Below are positions 32,581 to 43,399 of a stretch of 64,000 nt of DNA, one piece after another. Within the stretch, counting starts at the first letter, position 1, and every line of letters starts with the position of its first letter. The notes below the pieces were generated by a model that saw only the letters and a program-made list of their open reading frames with translations, did not search any database and was not told the DNA's origin. The translations under genes were made by a program, and so were the position numbers. Source of the stretch: Pseudoips prasinana. Lineage: Eukaryota; Arthropoda; Insecta; Lepidoptera; Nolidae. The DNA lies in assembly GCA_951640165.1 (NCBI GenBank), contig OX621243.1, positions 3,720,001 to 3,784,000 on the forward strand. Direction: 5' to 3'.

Positions 32581-32973
32581 CCTCGCAGAGCCCTATACGG
32601 GGGTAAGGCGGATCCATGCTGTGTCCTATGACCGCCAACATAGACACCCTCCGTTATCGACCAGAATACCCTCTGGCCAAGGATCCCTCAGCACGGGTCG
32701 GATAACACCTTGGATCGGGGTTTTGTTTCAGGTATGCTCCCTCGGACTAAATAGCTCACTTGTGCTCGTCCCCTGCGTCTCGGTGAGCGTACAGTAAGCC
32801 AGCTAACTCGGCCTGTGAGCGCCGCCGTTGGTATGCATAATTATGCCTACTCTTCCGCCGCCGCTCTAAGTTACTATCCTGTACTGATAGTAACTATGCT
32901 ATCGTAGGCCTCTGATGAATCCTAAGATTCTAGAGCCCCCGATAGAGGCAGTTTAAGGTCATACCCGGGACCA
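32581..32973 (-). promoter_or_regulatory. 5' untranslated leader of the RTE LINE
   Basis: GC-rich compared with its flanks, between the right target duplication and the open frame. Full-length LINEs carry an internal promoter here; no specific promoter motif was confirmed. CTACGATAGCATAGTTACTA and AGCGGCGGCGGAAGAG are prominent on the minus strand. Confidence 0.45.
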
Positions 32974-32985
32974 TGTGTTTAATTA
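32974..32985. repeat. Target-site duplication of the RTE LINE, right copy
   Basis: TGTGTTTAATTA, identical to 29402-29413. Confidence 0.85.
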
Positions 32986-33955
32986 ATATAAATTTACAAA
33001 AATATCGTTCAGATGTTTAGCATAAATATAGTTAACCACTATACATAATATTTTAGAATTTCTATATAAAATATTATATAGAAATTCTTTGAGGTTCCAT
33101 TTAAATATATTAAGAAAATAAATATTTATAATGTTATTTGCTTGTTTATTATACATACATTTTAACATCTGTTCCAAACTCGCTTTTAAGATCTCAAGGA
33201 CAAGGTCCAATATTAAAATCTGAGATAAATTGTGTAACGTAACCCGATACAAATTGTCCAGGATGTTTAAATTACTTATATATTTTAATATAAATAAAAA
33301 ACGTTTTCACGTAAACTTCAAAAAAGCACTAGTAAATAGTCAGAACAACGTATGTACAATAGTCAGTAATACCTTGTACATATATACATATGTATATAAT
33401 ATATAAATGTCCGCCTTCCCGCCATAACGCATTATCTTAGACCATGAAAACCCATCAGGCACGATCATAAGTCAACCCGTGTGGGCGGATGACGTACTTG
33501 AAAGAATCCGGGAGCATTCAATTTTCCACCAGAATGCAAACACGACGGCCTGTCGAAATATTAATGTGTCAGAGTATGATTAAAATTTGGCCAAACTGTC
33601 ATTTTCGGGTCACGCTTTTGGTTTGTTTAGTTGACTGACTTTCACTGACTTTCTTAACTATATTTTCTATATTCACTATTATACCTATTATATATTACCA
33701 CTATTATACATTATTACCTTTTAAATCTCCGTACGCACTACTGATTATGACCGATGCGTAGGTATTGGACTATTTTTTGTTTGAATTCATTTTCTCTAAT
33801 TACCCTGTTTTTATATTTTGTATTAGTCTAAGTTATAAAATTGTATACGCCGTGCCAATATGAAAAAGCATGTTAGTACTTTAAAGTTCGATTGTATTTT
33901 CTCTGCAAGTGATTTATGTAATCTTTTGAGAAAATAAATGTCTTAAACGATATAT
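32986..33955. other. AT-rich DNA with old retroposon tail
   Basis: Contains a hairpin at about 33058-33081 (TTCTATATAA and mirror), a dispersed tail fragment at 33293-33372 (AACGTTTTCACGTAAACTTC) and a polyadenylation-like GAGAAAATAAATGTC near 33930. No gene supported. Confidence 0.4.
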
Positions 33956-33959
33956 ATTA

Positions 33960-34440
33960 ATTATATCGATAATGCATAAAAATATCGATTCCTTCTGTAA
34001 AAGGAGCGATACACATAATGTAAATACTAGATATAAGAATAATCTCACATTGCATACTACCCGTCTCCACAAAATAAGTACCTCTTTTATGGGGCAATGT
34101 ATAAGATTCTATAACAAACTTCCTAATGATATTAGAGAATTATCTACGAATAAGTTTAAAAGAATTATGTAGCCAAATTGTGTAGCAGGGCATATTACAA
34201 AATTTCTGATTATTTAAGTGATAAAAGTGCTTCGGATTGCGTTGTTCTGAGTCAACACACATAATTGTAATTAATCTTAAGTATATTTTATTTTAAAAAA
34301 GGATTCCTACTGAGTTTTCTGGCAGTGTTTCTCAGTAGCTGCCACGTCATGCACTGCACGGTAGGGTAAAAAATATGACGATCCACATAAATGTAAATTT
34401 TTTACGGAATAAATGATTTTTCACTTTGACTTTGACTATA
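33960..34440 (+). pseudogene. CR1/Jockey-type LINE C-terminus and 3' end
   Basis: 33972-34172 is open: HKNIDSFCKRSDTHNVNTRY, then FMGQCIRFYNKLPNDIREL and FKRIM, the usual last block of this LINE class. The 3' end follows with GGATTCCTACTGAGTTTTCT, GCTGCCACGTCATGCACTGC and a CTTTGACTTTGAC tail. A parallel copy is at 57690-57990. Truncated, not functional. Confidence 0.75.
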
Positions 34441-34802
34441 TGGGTATATATTAAAGGGCACATCAAAGAACTTGCTAGCCAACAATAATATTAATATTCA
34501 TCACTTAAATAATTTTCATATCAACTATAGTGATTCCATATCAAAAGTAAACAACAAATTACCCGGACATAACTGAAAGTAAGTGTATCTCGCTACTAGA
34601 AGGGTAAGTAAGGTTAGGTTTGATCTAGAAAAGTAGGCAGGTTAGGTTTGAACTGCGACCATAGATCACCAGAAATAAATTTATTTACAATAACAATCAA
34701 ATTTTGAAAATAAAAAAAAGGAAAGCGTCATGAACTCAAATTGCTGCTCAAATTATAATATTTTGGGATAACTATTTTGCAATGGCAATGAATGAATTAT
34801 AT

Positions 34803-35040
34803 TGACGGTCACCGTAGCCTAGTTGGTAGTGCTCGTGCCTACGCAGCTGGTGGTCCTGGGTTCGAATCCCGGTAAGTGCAAATATTTGTGTATGAGCACG
34901 AATATTTGTTTCTGAGTCATGGATGTTTTCTATGTATTTATCTATCTATATAAGTATGTATATCGTGGTACCCATAGTACAAGCTTTGCTTAGTTTGGGG
35001 TTAGGATGATCTGTGTGACATTGTCCCCAGATATTATTAT
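34803..35040 (+). mobile_element. SINE (family B), full copy
   Basis: Head: CCGTAGCCTAGTTGGTAGTG (A box) and CCTGGGTTCGAATCCCGG (B box). Body with TCTATCTATATAAGTATG and tail GTACAAGCTTTGCTTAG ending at a short ATTATTATTATT tail. Best-preserved plus-strand example. Confidence 0.85.
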
Positions 35041-35104
35041 TATTATAATAATTTGAATACTAGTATTTTTAATACAAAATGAACGATTTTATAATTACCT
35101 AATA

Positions 35105-35320
35105 GTTTAATAATAATATCCTGGGACATTATTTACACATTTGATTCCAAACTAAGCAGAGCTTGTACTATGGAAACCAGATAACTGATATACTACATAT
35201 ACTATTTTTCCTTTGTAAATTAATAAATATATAGATAATTACACCCAGACTCAGGACAAACGGACATGTTCATGCACACAATTATCTGCCCTGGGTGGGA
35301 AACCATCTCAACTTCTGTAC
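35105..35320 (-). mobile_element. SINE (family A), fragment
   Basis: CCAAACTAAGCAGAGCTTGT, GAAACCAGATAACTGATATA and TTACACCCAGACTCAGGAC in reverse order; the head is decayed. Confidence 0.7.
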
Positions 35321-36235
35321 AAATTGATGTATGAGTCAAACTAAAATTACATTTATTCATTGCACTAAGTATACATTCAGAGTGTTTACATTCACTGTAA
35401 GTGGGTGCACCTAGCTGTTTGGCAAATGGACGATTTTTAGATGTGACGACTTACGATCTTGCATAATGTATGTAACGGTGAGCTTAAAATGCATGTAAAC
35501 AATACAATCATGTATTTATACCTAATGAAAGATGTATAAACACAAACTTCAGAAAAGAATTTGTAGTGTTTTATTTTCCGCGAAAGTCATCCAGAGAATA
35601 GGTTTGTAGTGGCATCTATTGGCGGCTGCAAGAAACAACACAGCGCTTAACCAACCAAAAATCCAGGCTTGCATCGGATAACGATATTCGTACACACTTC
35701 AGTTCAGACACAAGCAGCTTGAGCTGCGGTCACCAGACAAAGCACATGACAAGGAGACGATGCCTAATCCTCCAATTTTTTGTAATTTGTTTTGGTTATA
35801 GTATTCTTGCGGAAGGTAACTCAAATTGTGGTGGTTTATAAGTCACATAGACGTAGCTTTATCACTACCTTCAAACGCTTTGTAAGATAAACTTAAATTC
35901 CTTTGGAACAACGAAACATCGTTTATTGCGATTGGAAAGAGAAACTTCAATAATACCACAGCATATAGTTAAGCCTAATTTCGTATATATTTATTTAGTC
36001 CGTTAAACTGGGTGAGAGATTTAATTTTTATGGCTGTATCGTTCTGTTCGTTTAGCTATAGGATGTTTCTCAACACAGTATGCCTTTTGGCAAAGGTCAC
36101 CTTCAGTAGTTTCCACTGCTTCCTGTCTTGAGCATTTCGTATCTTTACTTAAATAAAATGATATAACAAGTGATAAATCATATCAGCGGATAAAGCGCTA
36201 TCCGCATTTTTTCAGAGATACACACAAAGATGATC
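35321..36235. other. No recognised feature
   Basis: No frame or repeat that I can support. A stretch at about 35600-35760 has higher GC without a recognisable exon. Confidence 0.4.
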
Positions 36236-36237
36236 AA

Positions 36238-36490
36238 CACGTTGGTTTAGCAACATCCCGTTACATTGCAGTCAATGTGGTCTTCGGTTTAAATTCTGGG
36301 TATGGCTAAAAAGTGTTATTAAGATTTTTCTGACAAAAATAACACTCCGTAGCAGCCCAGAGTCTGGGAGTTGGCGCTGTTAGATGTCCGTACCTCAAAG
36401 AGCATGTAAAGTAATCAGGCCCGTGTGTGAACTGTATCCGCTCATGTCGGATAGTCATCCCATCAGATTAATAATTCCTGCGTTTTTGCC
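36238..36490 (+). mobile_element. SINE (family C)
   Basis: Decayed tRNA-like head (GTTGGTTTAGCAACATCCC, GTCTTCGGTTTAAATTCTGG), then AAAAAGTGTTATTAAGATTT, GTCTGGGAGTTGGCG and the family body. Confidence 0.6.
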
Positions 36491-36564
36491 TAGTCTCCGC
36501 TGTGATTGGCAACCGGTGGCATAATTCAGCCAGTGGCAATTAATGTCTAGTAGGTAAAGGTAAA

Positions 36565-36833
36565 TAAATGCCATCATCATCATCACAGTCCACTACTAGA
36601 CAAAGGCCTCCACAAAAGATTTCCACAATTGAGTTGAGTCCATCATTTGGAGAGATTTGCCATTATCGCATTACTTAGCGGGACTACTTAGGATTACTTA
36701 GACGGGTTGGCGATCGCAGTGTGATGGTGATAGTATCCAGAGACGCTACGGCCAGTTCTCTGGGAGTGAGATGTTCCCTCGGAACGACTTCTGCATCCCC
36801 CACGGGCTTAGATGGGAGGTGATATTCTTTGCA
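36565..36833 (+). repeat. Dispersed 220-bp repeat with RTE-like tail
   Basis: GTCCACTACTAGACAAAGGC at one end, then GACGGGTTGGCGATCGCAGT and TCGGAACGACTTCTGCATCC, ending ATTCTTTGCAG. Same family as 19598-20095. Confidence 0.65.
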
Positions 36834-37299
36834 GTCACCCAATCAAATAAGAAAGAAGAACGTAAGTTTCACGCTAATAAATCCTAAACATAATACCACT
36901 TATGAGCATTAAATCAAATATTCTAACTAAAGATCTAACCAGACGGTTTTTAGTGCTTGAATCATGCACTCGAGCGGCGTGCGATATGGTTCCAAAATTA
37001 GTGTAGCCAGGTTCTAAAATTACTCGCACATCACAACGGCACAAAGCCACCTGTGTTGCCGTAGAATTGCAAACAGATTGACGTCGAACGGATCGATTAG
37101 ACGAATGACGTGAGTGTTAATTTTGCATGGCAGTAACATTTCCTTTGCATTCTAGCATAGATATTACGTATAAATTTAATTGTGCCAGATTTTAATGTAT
37201 AGATATTCCTTAAGGGTCTTTCAGGTTCCATGAAGAGGCACCAAAAGGTAATGGCGCCAAGTGCTTTTAATTTTTCGCATAAGTATCAGCTGTCTTCTC

Positions 37300-37515
37300 C
37301 ACTCCACTGGAATCCGAGTGGTTAATGAAGGCACATAGCTCATGGAGCCGTTGGAATAGAAAGGTTCTCTAGTGGTGATCACGATTCAGAAGACTCAGCG
37401 TGGGCAGATCTCCTGCAATTTGTACTAATGATCTTGTCTCTAGAAGCCGCTAGATGCGGGTTGCGCAAGACCGTAAATGGTGGAGATCTTTAGGGGGACT
37501 TTTATCTAGCAGAAT
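37300..37515 (+). pseudogene. Decayed RTE LINE C-terminal fragment
   Basis: Traces of the RTE end: CACATAGCTCATGG, AATGATCTTGTCTCTAG, AGCCGCTAGATGCGGGTTGC, then GGTGGAGATCTTTAG. The frame is lost. Older than the copy at 10630-10800. Confidence 0.6.
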
Positions 37516-37737
37516 ACCCTAAAATATTCAGATCAAGTTCCCATATTGATAAAATAAAAAATTTGCTTCATTTATCTCCCGATCTTTCACAAGATGGCCA
37601 AACAATATAATTTTAATAAGAATACAACAACTTTATATCACATGAAACATCGCAATGAGCGACTGTGTGGACCATAATGAAATCATAATTTTAATAGCAT
37701 TACTCGCAATACAAAGCTGAAATGTAATCTCAAAAAT

Positions 37738-38065
37738 GGGAAATCAGACTTTTAATCGTCCTCTGGGTCTCGGACAAGCACTCTCTACCAATGCGGGGTA
37801 GGTGCTCTGCATTAAGCTACGGACGATATACCCTGGCAAACAAAATTTAGGATTCCCCTACTAATTTCCTACCGGAGGATGTAGGTTTTCTCCCTCGGCT
37901 TTGTTTTCTAGAAAAATGGCCGACCGATATGTTCACAGTTGCTTGTGAAAAATTGTATTATATTGAGAGTATCTTCTGACATTCTACACTAGTTTTATAT
38001 CATTATAAGCAATGTAAAGCGTAAATGTAATCTCAAAAATATAGGTTGGACCATAATTCTCTAGT
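37738..38065 (-). mobile_element. SINE (family D)
   Basis: TTTTAATCGTCCTCTGGGTC, TACCAATGCGGGGTAGGTGC then ATTAAGCTACGGACGATA, like a tRNA in reverse (B box GGTCTCGGAC-like). The body has CGGAGGATGTAGG and TTTGTTTTCTAGAAA. Related copies: 41727-41960 and 52395-52510. Confidence 0.55.
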
Positions 38066-38108
38066 TTATTGTAAATATTATTCCATTGTTTATTTGGATA
38101 CCCCAACG

Positions 38109-38360
38109 TCATGACCTGATTCTTTTATTTCTACTACAGGTGCATAAAATTACGTTTCCTAGAACTTGTGGGAGGAAATCAAAACCAGCAATGTTATTGT
38201 TTAGTTTTTGTTGCTTGAACGTATGGCCTTTGCGAATGGATGAATTTAGGTGACGGACTAAACAGTTGGGACATTTTCTGTGTGACGAAGAAGTGAAATT
38301 TTTTTCCAACGCACACCCTAATTGTGAAGACTCATTGTAACCACAATTGGGCATATACAC
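38109..38360 (-). other. Unrecognised 83-codon frame
   Basis: Cysteine-containing frame with RKCPNCLVRHLNSSIRKGH. It might be a zinc-binding relic of a transposon protein. No splice signals or homologue that I can name, so it may be chance. Confidence 0.25.
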
Positions 38361-38398
38361 GCAAGTTTCAGTAATAGGGAATATTCAGAAGGCATTGA

Positions 38399-38525
38399 AT
38401 TTACCTAATCAGTTGTCATAGTAAGTCATACCAGTCATTTGACTGACTGCGTGCCAATTGCTCGCAGTCAGTCATAGTGAGACATAACACTTTTGACTGA
38501 CCGCGTGCCAATTACTCGCCTTTCC
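38399..38525. repeat. Short imperfect tandem/inverted repeat
   Basis: GACTGACTGCGTGCCAATTG and GACTGACCGCGTGCCAATTA are two unit starts 75-80 bp apart, with GTCAGTCATAGTGAGACATA between. Local duplication. Confidence 0.6.
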
Positions 38526-38898
38526 CTGGACCAGTGAGGCCACCTGGACCGGCTTTACAATTTCATTACAAATTATATCAAAGACTTTCACTGTTAAAAC
38601 GCACTTCGATTGTTTATATTAATAATAATACATAAGATTATTCAGAAAAAACAGTTATGATCAGAACTATGATCGTAAGCTTAAAATTTATACTCCACTC
38701 ACTACACACTCTTGCTACTGTTTACTTTACTTTCAGTTCCGAGCCATCCAAAGGTTGTCTGGAAGAGATCGCTTAAGGCGATAAGACCGCTCGTTATTAT
38801 GTTTTTTATATCCAATATGTTTTCTTTCCGTTTGAGTGTGTACAATAAAAAGTATCCAATCTATCTATTCATAGTTCTTAGATCACTAGTTTGCTTAC

Positions 38899-39449
38899 CT
38901 TGTAATAACTGAATCGTAGCTTGATACTCTGCTAGCTTCTCATCCACGTAGCCTTCCTGCGATTGCTGGGCAATGATCTCCGCCGTCGAGGGTCCTCTTT
39001 CTTCTTCGTCCTCCTCGTATATCATTGGTCTTGGCGGCGGAGGCGGCTCCAATGGGACACCCGCGTAATCGTACTCTCGGACCGGCTCGTATGGCGATGA
39101 GTAGTAATACTCCGGACTTTGACCCAAGGTTGGAGACATGGCATAAGGTGAAATGGAAAAATGCGAACTTGGTGATGGAGAGTGCTGTCTTAATGCGTGG
39201 GGAGAGTGGAGTGGTCGAAATGGTTTCGGGGAAGGATGGACCGGCGGGGGACTCATTATTGCTGTGGAGTGCCTCGGTCCTGAGATGAGTGGTGGTGGGC
39301 TCGGAGCCCATGGCGAGGGGGGACGGTAGTTGGGGTTGATGAAGTTGGGGGAGGAGGGGCCCGGGAGCCGCGCGCGACCTCGCCCCGGCGGCTGCGACAT
39401 CTCGCGGATTGATTCACGTCAACCCGGTGTCACGCCACGATTTGCATCG
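38899..39449 (-). CDS. Host exon with start codon; possible Msp300/nesprin N-terminus
   Basis: Minus-strand exon. Acceptor: TTTCTATTGTTACAG precedes 39449. A 49-base 5' leader leads to ATG at 39400-39398; donor GTAAGC follows 38899. It encodes 167 complete codons and ends in phase 1. Residues 1-130 are low-complexity, rich in Pro, Ser and Tyr (MSQPPGRGRARLPG start; PPPPPRP at about 119-125), then acidic EEDEEE. The end, STAEIIAQQSQ then YVDEKLAEYQATIQLLQ (about 138-167), is helical and ordered. From memory it resembles the segment before the calponin-homology pair of insect Msp300/nesprin, which ties nuclei to actin; phase 1 with a G would suit a following Asp or Glu codon. No downstream exon was found in the window, so the next intron exceeds 38 kb or the call is wrong. 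It is the only convincing host exon here. Confidence 0.6.
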
Positions 39450-40654
39450 CTGTAACAATAGAAAGTCACAATTAGGAATAAAGATATACTTTCAAATATA
39501 TTGTGTGTTCGAACCTGACATTTTCTCAGAACAAAAAAAGCCACTAATGAAAACACAAAACAGACACTCTTTTTAACTTTGATCCCATTTAAACTTACAG
39601 AAAAAAAAGAATGATCAAGAAAATGGTAAAAAGCTAAGGATAACGTGTAAGCTACACCCTCGGAGATCAAGTTAATCCAAGTGCTCTACGCAGGTGTAAG
39701 TCCGGAATCCGAACTGCTATTGATAATTTGAGAAACATAGCCTTTGGCCCGCACTAAGACGATACCGGTATCATTATATACGATGACGCGTCTGACAACG
39801 CACCATTCAGACAGGCATAATAAAGTAAAGTTAGAGTTGTCAAGCCACCCCGTAGGCCTTTGAGATGGCTTAACGACTGTTGTCTTATGACTACAAATTG
39901 AGCTTATTGTGCCGTTCGAAACATGGAGATTCTCAGAAATTGCAAGAATTAGACGCTTCACTTCGCCGATCGCGTACGGGACGGTAAGAGCACCTGGCTA
40001 GAATCACCTGGGTGATTGATGAACAAGAAGTAGGTTAAAAAAATTAAGCAATGGATACAAGTAACGAAATTAACTAATAATGCAATTGGCGACCTTATCG
40101 TTAAAATCGAATTTCTTCCTTGCAACCGTTTTGCATTAGATGCGACATAATTGGAAGGAATCAGATGAAGGTAGCAGAAGATGTACTAAATGCAAAGAAA
40201 AATACACAAATTTATACACACATATATAGATACAAATATATGTATACATATTTAAGTGTAAGGATATTATTTCGCAAATAAATAGTGTTTTTAAACAGTT
40301 ATTTAAAAACGTCGTGTGGATGAATGCAAATCCCTGTCTTGTATTGGCAGTGCATTCCATAACCTACCAACAATTTATAAAACTAAACTTCCACACAGAT
40401 GCGGGATCAAAAAATTAGTCAATAATTTCCCTACTCGTGTTACATCGCGGCTACGATAATAAAACAATTAGGAACCACTTCATGAACTACTTAATTTCAT
40501 TTACATCAGAAAGGGCTTCTACTAAATCTATTTTCGATAATCTATTTAAAGGACCAGAAGGGGTTATGGCCCAAATTTACACCGCGATATACTTGCGTGA
40601 AACAGATGCCCTGATTCTTTTATTAGGTACAAATCGCTTCTTAAGTGTTATACA
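39450..40654. other. Intron or upstream DNA, no other exon seen
   Basis: Directly upstream of the host exon on its strand. I see no further splice-flanked coding block; small frames (39419-39670, 39686-39961) have no recognisable product. Confidence 0.4.
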
Positions 40655-41140
40655 CTGAGTTTTGATACTGTTGGAATGTGTTATGGAAGGTTTCGAGCCT
40701 CTTGGCAGTATGTGGAACATTAGCTCTTAACATTTGCCAAATATTACGAAAGACGCATAATGGGAGAGTGCGCGTACAAGGAGTTCTATTATGTATGCAC
40801 GTTTGACGGCAGTCATATTGGCGTCACGAGACGAATATTATTGACAAGTTTCAACTACACTCAATTTCGTTTTCAATTATTTGAACTTCAAAAGAGGTTG
40901 TTAATTGGAGTGTATGATTATTGACTTGGCTATTGAGAGGGTTCGATCTACGCCCAGCAGAAATGTGGTGAACACTATTATTTGTTCTGTGTCCGTTTGT
41001 AATTTATCTATATTATGTATGTATTTAATAAAATTGTTTACCAGTTGTCTAATTGCCACAGTACATGTTCTGCCTAGTTTGGGATCGGATGTAGGTATAT
41101 GTGTTAGTTGTCCCAAGATAGTTTTTAATTTATTATAAAT
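40655..41140 (+). repeat. Long dispersed repeat, plus copy
   Basis: Matches in inverted orientation 50328-50700: ACTGAGTTTTGATACTGTTG, GAAGGTTTCGAGCCTCTTGG, CGCACTCTCCC-type and AAGAGGTTGTTAATTGGAG landmarks are shared. The end (GGTTCGATCT, TTCTGTGTCCG, TGTTCTGCCTAGTTTGGGAT) is family A SINE. So both copies carry about 280 bp joined to a SINE. Confidence 0.7.
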
Positions 41141-41189
41141 ATTCTATAACACTAAATAAAAATATCTTTCTTTAAAGACCTGCCGTGCG

Positions 41190-41300
41190 GCACGGTGACT
41201 GTGGTCGTTTTACTACAACCTCGGCGCCCATGTCTTTGGGGTTCGATTCCCATTCCCTACACATCACAATTATTTGTGTGACTCACATATTATTATAGTT
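41190..41300 (+). mobile_element. tRNA-like SINE head fragment
   Basis: ACGGTGACTGTGGTCG then TTTGGGGTTCGATTCCCATT (B-box-like) and CAATTATTTGTGTGACTCAC. Lacks a closing acceptor stem. Confidence 0.5.
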
Positions 41301-41527
41301 GTTCTAAATCTGTTTTTTTGTATCCGTGAATTTCATGTATATAAACGGACACACACATATCTATATCCTTAATGCGAGCGTTACATCAAAAAGAACTGTA
41401 TATTTATTGACACAGCGAAGCATATCCTACTAATATTATAAATGCGACAGTTTGTGGGAATACATATATGGATGTTTGTTTCTTTCATACAAAAACTACG
41501 GAACGGATTTTGAGGAACCTTTGTAGT

Positions 41528-41668
41528 AATATAGCATGGAGGGCGTAGAAATCGACTCGAGGCAAGATCTCCCAGAGAACGGGCAGCAGCGTCTCTCTGT
41601 GTACTATATCCATCTTGTTGCGATCGATAACCCGTCTACCAAGCTAGGCTATTATAATATATCCCTTA
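41528..41668 (-). repeat. Dispersed 220-bp repeat, fragment
   Basis: GGGCGTAGAAATCGACTCGA, GAGAACGGGCAGCAGCGTCT and GATCGATAACCCGTCTACC place it with 63505-63715 and 19862-20095. Confidence 0.65.
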
Positions 41669-41726
41669 AAATGCTATCTATACCTATTGTGGAAATATTT
41701 TGTTCAGCATTTATCTAATCTCTAAA

Positions 41727-41960
41727 ATGGGAAATCATAAATTTAATCGTCCGGCGGGTCCCGAACCTGCACCATCTACCAATCCGGGGTAGGCGCTCTG
41801 CGTTAAGCTACGAACGATACACGCTGGCAGATCAAATTTAGGATTCCCTTGCTAACACCCTTCCGGAGGATGTAGGTACTATCTATCGGTTTTGTTTTCT
41901 AGAAACATGGCCGACTGATATGTTCATGTTGCATGTGAAAGATCATATCATATTGATAAT
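41727..41960 (-). mobile_element. SINE (family D)
   Basis: TTTAATCGTCCGGCGGGTCC, CCGGGGTAGGCGCTCTGCGT, CGGAGGATGTAGGTAC and a TTTGTTTTCTAGAAAC block, as at 37738-38065. Confidence 0.6.
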
Positions 41961-41968
41961 ACCTTCCA

Positions 41969-42100
41969 AATTATTAAATTTTAAATTTTATAGCATTATT
42001 CGCAATGCAAAGCGTTTATCTAATCTTGAAAATTCCCATTTTTGAGATTAGATAAACGCTTCGCATTGCGAATAATGCTATAAATTTAAATTTAATAATT
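41969..42100. repeat. Inverted repeat, about 58-bp arms
   Basis: Arms 41969-42027 and 42044-42100 are near-perfect reverse complements (TAGCATTATTCGCAATGC and CGTTTATCTAATC in the left arm). They enclose a 16-base loop. The arm sequence is also present singly at 52382-52435, next to another family D SINE. Confidence 0.8.
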
Positions 42101-42151
42101 TTGTTCAGCAGTTACATGATTATACGGGTGAAACCGCGGAGCATAGCTATT

Positions 42152-43399
42152 ATATCATATATCTTTCTCCTTGTATCCTTTATTATATTGTACCATAAAT
42201 TATGTTCATATTTACTGGAAACAAAATCATCCAGGAAGTTTCCGAATTAAAACCCAAGGTTCCCAAAACTATCATAAGAGTATATCCACATGAATAACGT
42301 TAATATACAAAATATATAATTACCTATAATATTTTACGTAAACCAGTTAAATAAAATACTAAACCAGCTATAACAGCTGAAAACCCGCATTAATCTAACT
42401 AGATTAACGATATAAATAATATAATATTTTTTGCTGATTTTGTTATAAATAGGCAAGTTAACTTGTTCTTTGACGTCTGCTGCACGATGCATGGCGTTAT
42501 TTTGGATGACATAACTGTTTAATAAATTATATTGGATACAAGCCAATGTCAGGCAGTGAAAAAAGTGTTTAGAAACAACGCTCTCAATGACAGGAGAAGC
42601 TTCGACAACGTTATAGCGACTAGACAGAAAGATACGTAGAAATCTTGTTTCCATGCTGAAATCTGGGTTTTTAAAGACGAAACTTTTGAAGTGAAACTTC
42701 TGCAGGGCCGTTGTGTTTGGAAACGAATAAGCGACAGTAAAAAGAGACAAACATATTCAGAAATAAGATTTAGCCTGCGACAGAATGAGATAGAATACAA
42801 TCTGTCACGTGTCTTTGCGCCTGCGTACAAAGAAGCCTTCGGAAACTGTGTCATGTCATAAACAAAGTGGTGTCGTTCACGTGTTTAATATTTTTGCATT
42901 TGCATATTGGAATTCGTTGGTTATTTAATTTTTGTTAATTATTTAAAACATCAGTGTTAATTTGAACAATATTTTTTTATTTATATAAATTATCTAAAAT
43001 TAACATTAGTAAATTATATGTATTGATTTTATACATATTAAAGCTTAAAAGCTTGGTAATTTAATAAACCTTTAAATTATCCTTAATACTCTAGTTTTAT
43101 AATACCATATTTATCTCATTGCGTGTCACACACAGGACACACACGTGGCATTGGTGGGTAAGAGTGTAAAAAAGTATATGTCTGAAGCTTCTGAAAATAG
43201 GCTACTTTTCTGAAACTTGTGACACACAGTGAAATGACACTGAGCGTTCAGTCTCAGACATGTCCCGGGGAACCGTTCGGACTGTCTTGGATCCCGCAAC
43301 GAATTTAATCAAAAAGAAACAAGGAGGAGTTGAAAAACGTAGTTCCACTTCCCTTCAGAGCTCAATGGGAGACATAATGATATAATGATGCTAGAGCCT
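42152..43399. other. No confirmed gene; overlapping minus frames
   Basis: Frames at 42750-42334 and 42854-42549 (minus) are open for 138 and 101 codons. They show no domain that I recognise and overlap in different frames, more like a transposon relic or chance. The rest is AT-rich. Confidence 0.35.

Larger units (their letters stand above)
29414..32973 (-). mobile_element. Full-length RTE-like LINE
   Basis: A complete non-LTR retrotransposon of about 3560 bp. It has a perfect 12-bp target duplication on both sides, an (ATGT)n tail at 29414-29433, a single long frame and a GC-rich 5' leader (32581-32973). The 5' leader begins TGGTCCCGGGTATGACC on the minus strand. Completeness and the exact duplication point to recent insertion. 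A fragment of the same family lies at 3463-3513. Confidence 0.88.
41425..42151 (+). mobile_element. Helitron interrupted by other repeats
   Basis: 5' end TCCTACTAATATTATAAATG at 41425; 3' end ACGGGTGAAACCGCGGAGCA then TAGCTATT near 42151. Between are a minus copy of the 220-bp repeat (41528-41668), a family D SINE (41727-41960) and a long palindrome (41969-42100). Confidence 0.65.

Noticed and set aside
34803..34880. Possible tRNA gene
   Set aside because: It is the head of SINE family B, with four near-identical copies in this window.
38940..39311. Second frame of 123 codons on the minus strand inside the host exon
   Set aside because: It is out of frame with the exon that has a start codon, donor and acceptor, and lacks its own splice logic.
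42334..42854. Overlapping minus frames that might be an exon
   Set aside because: Two different frames are open over the same DNA and neither shows a known domain; kept only as an unassigned stretch.
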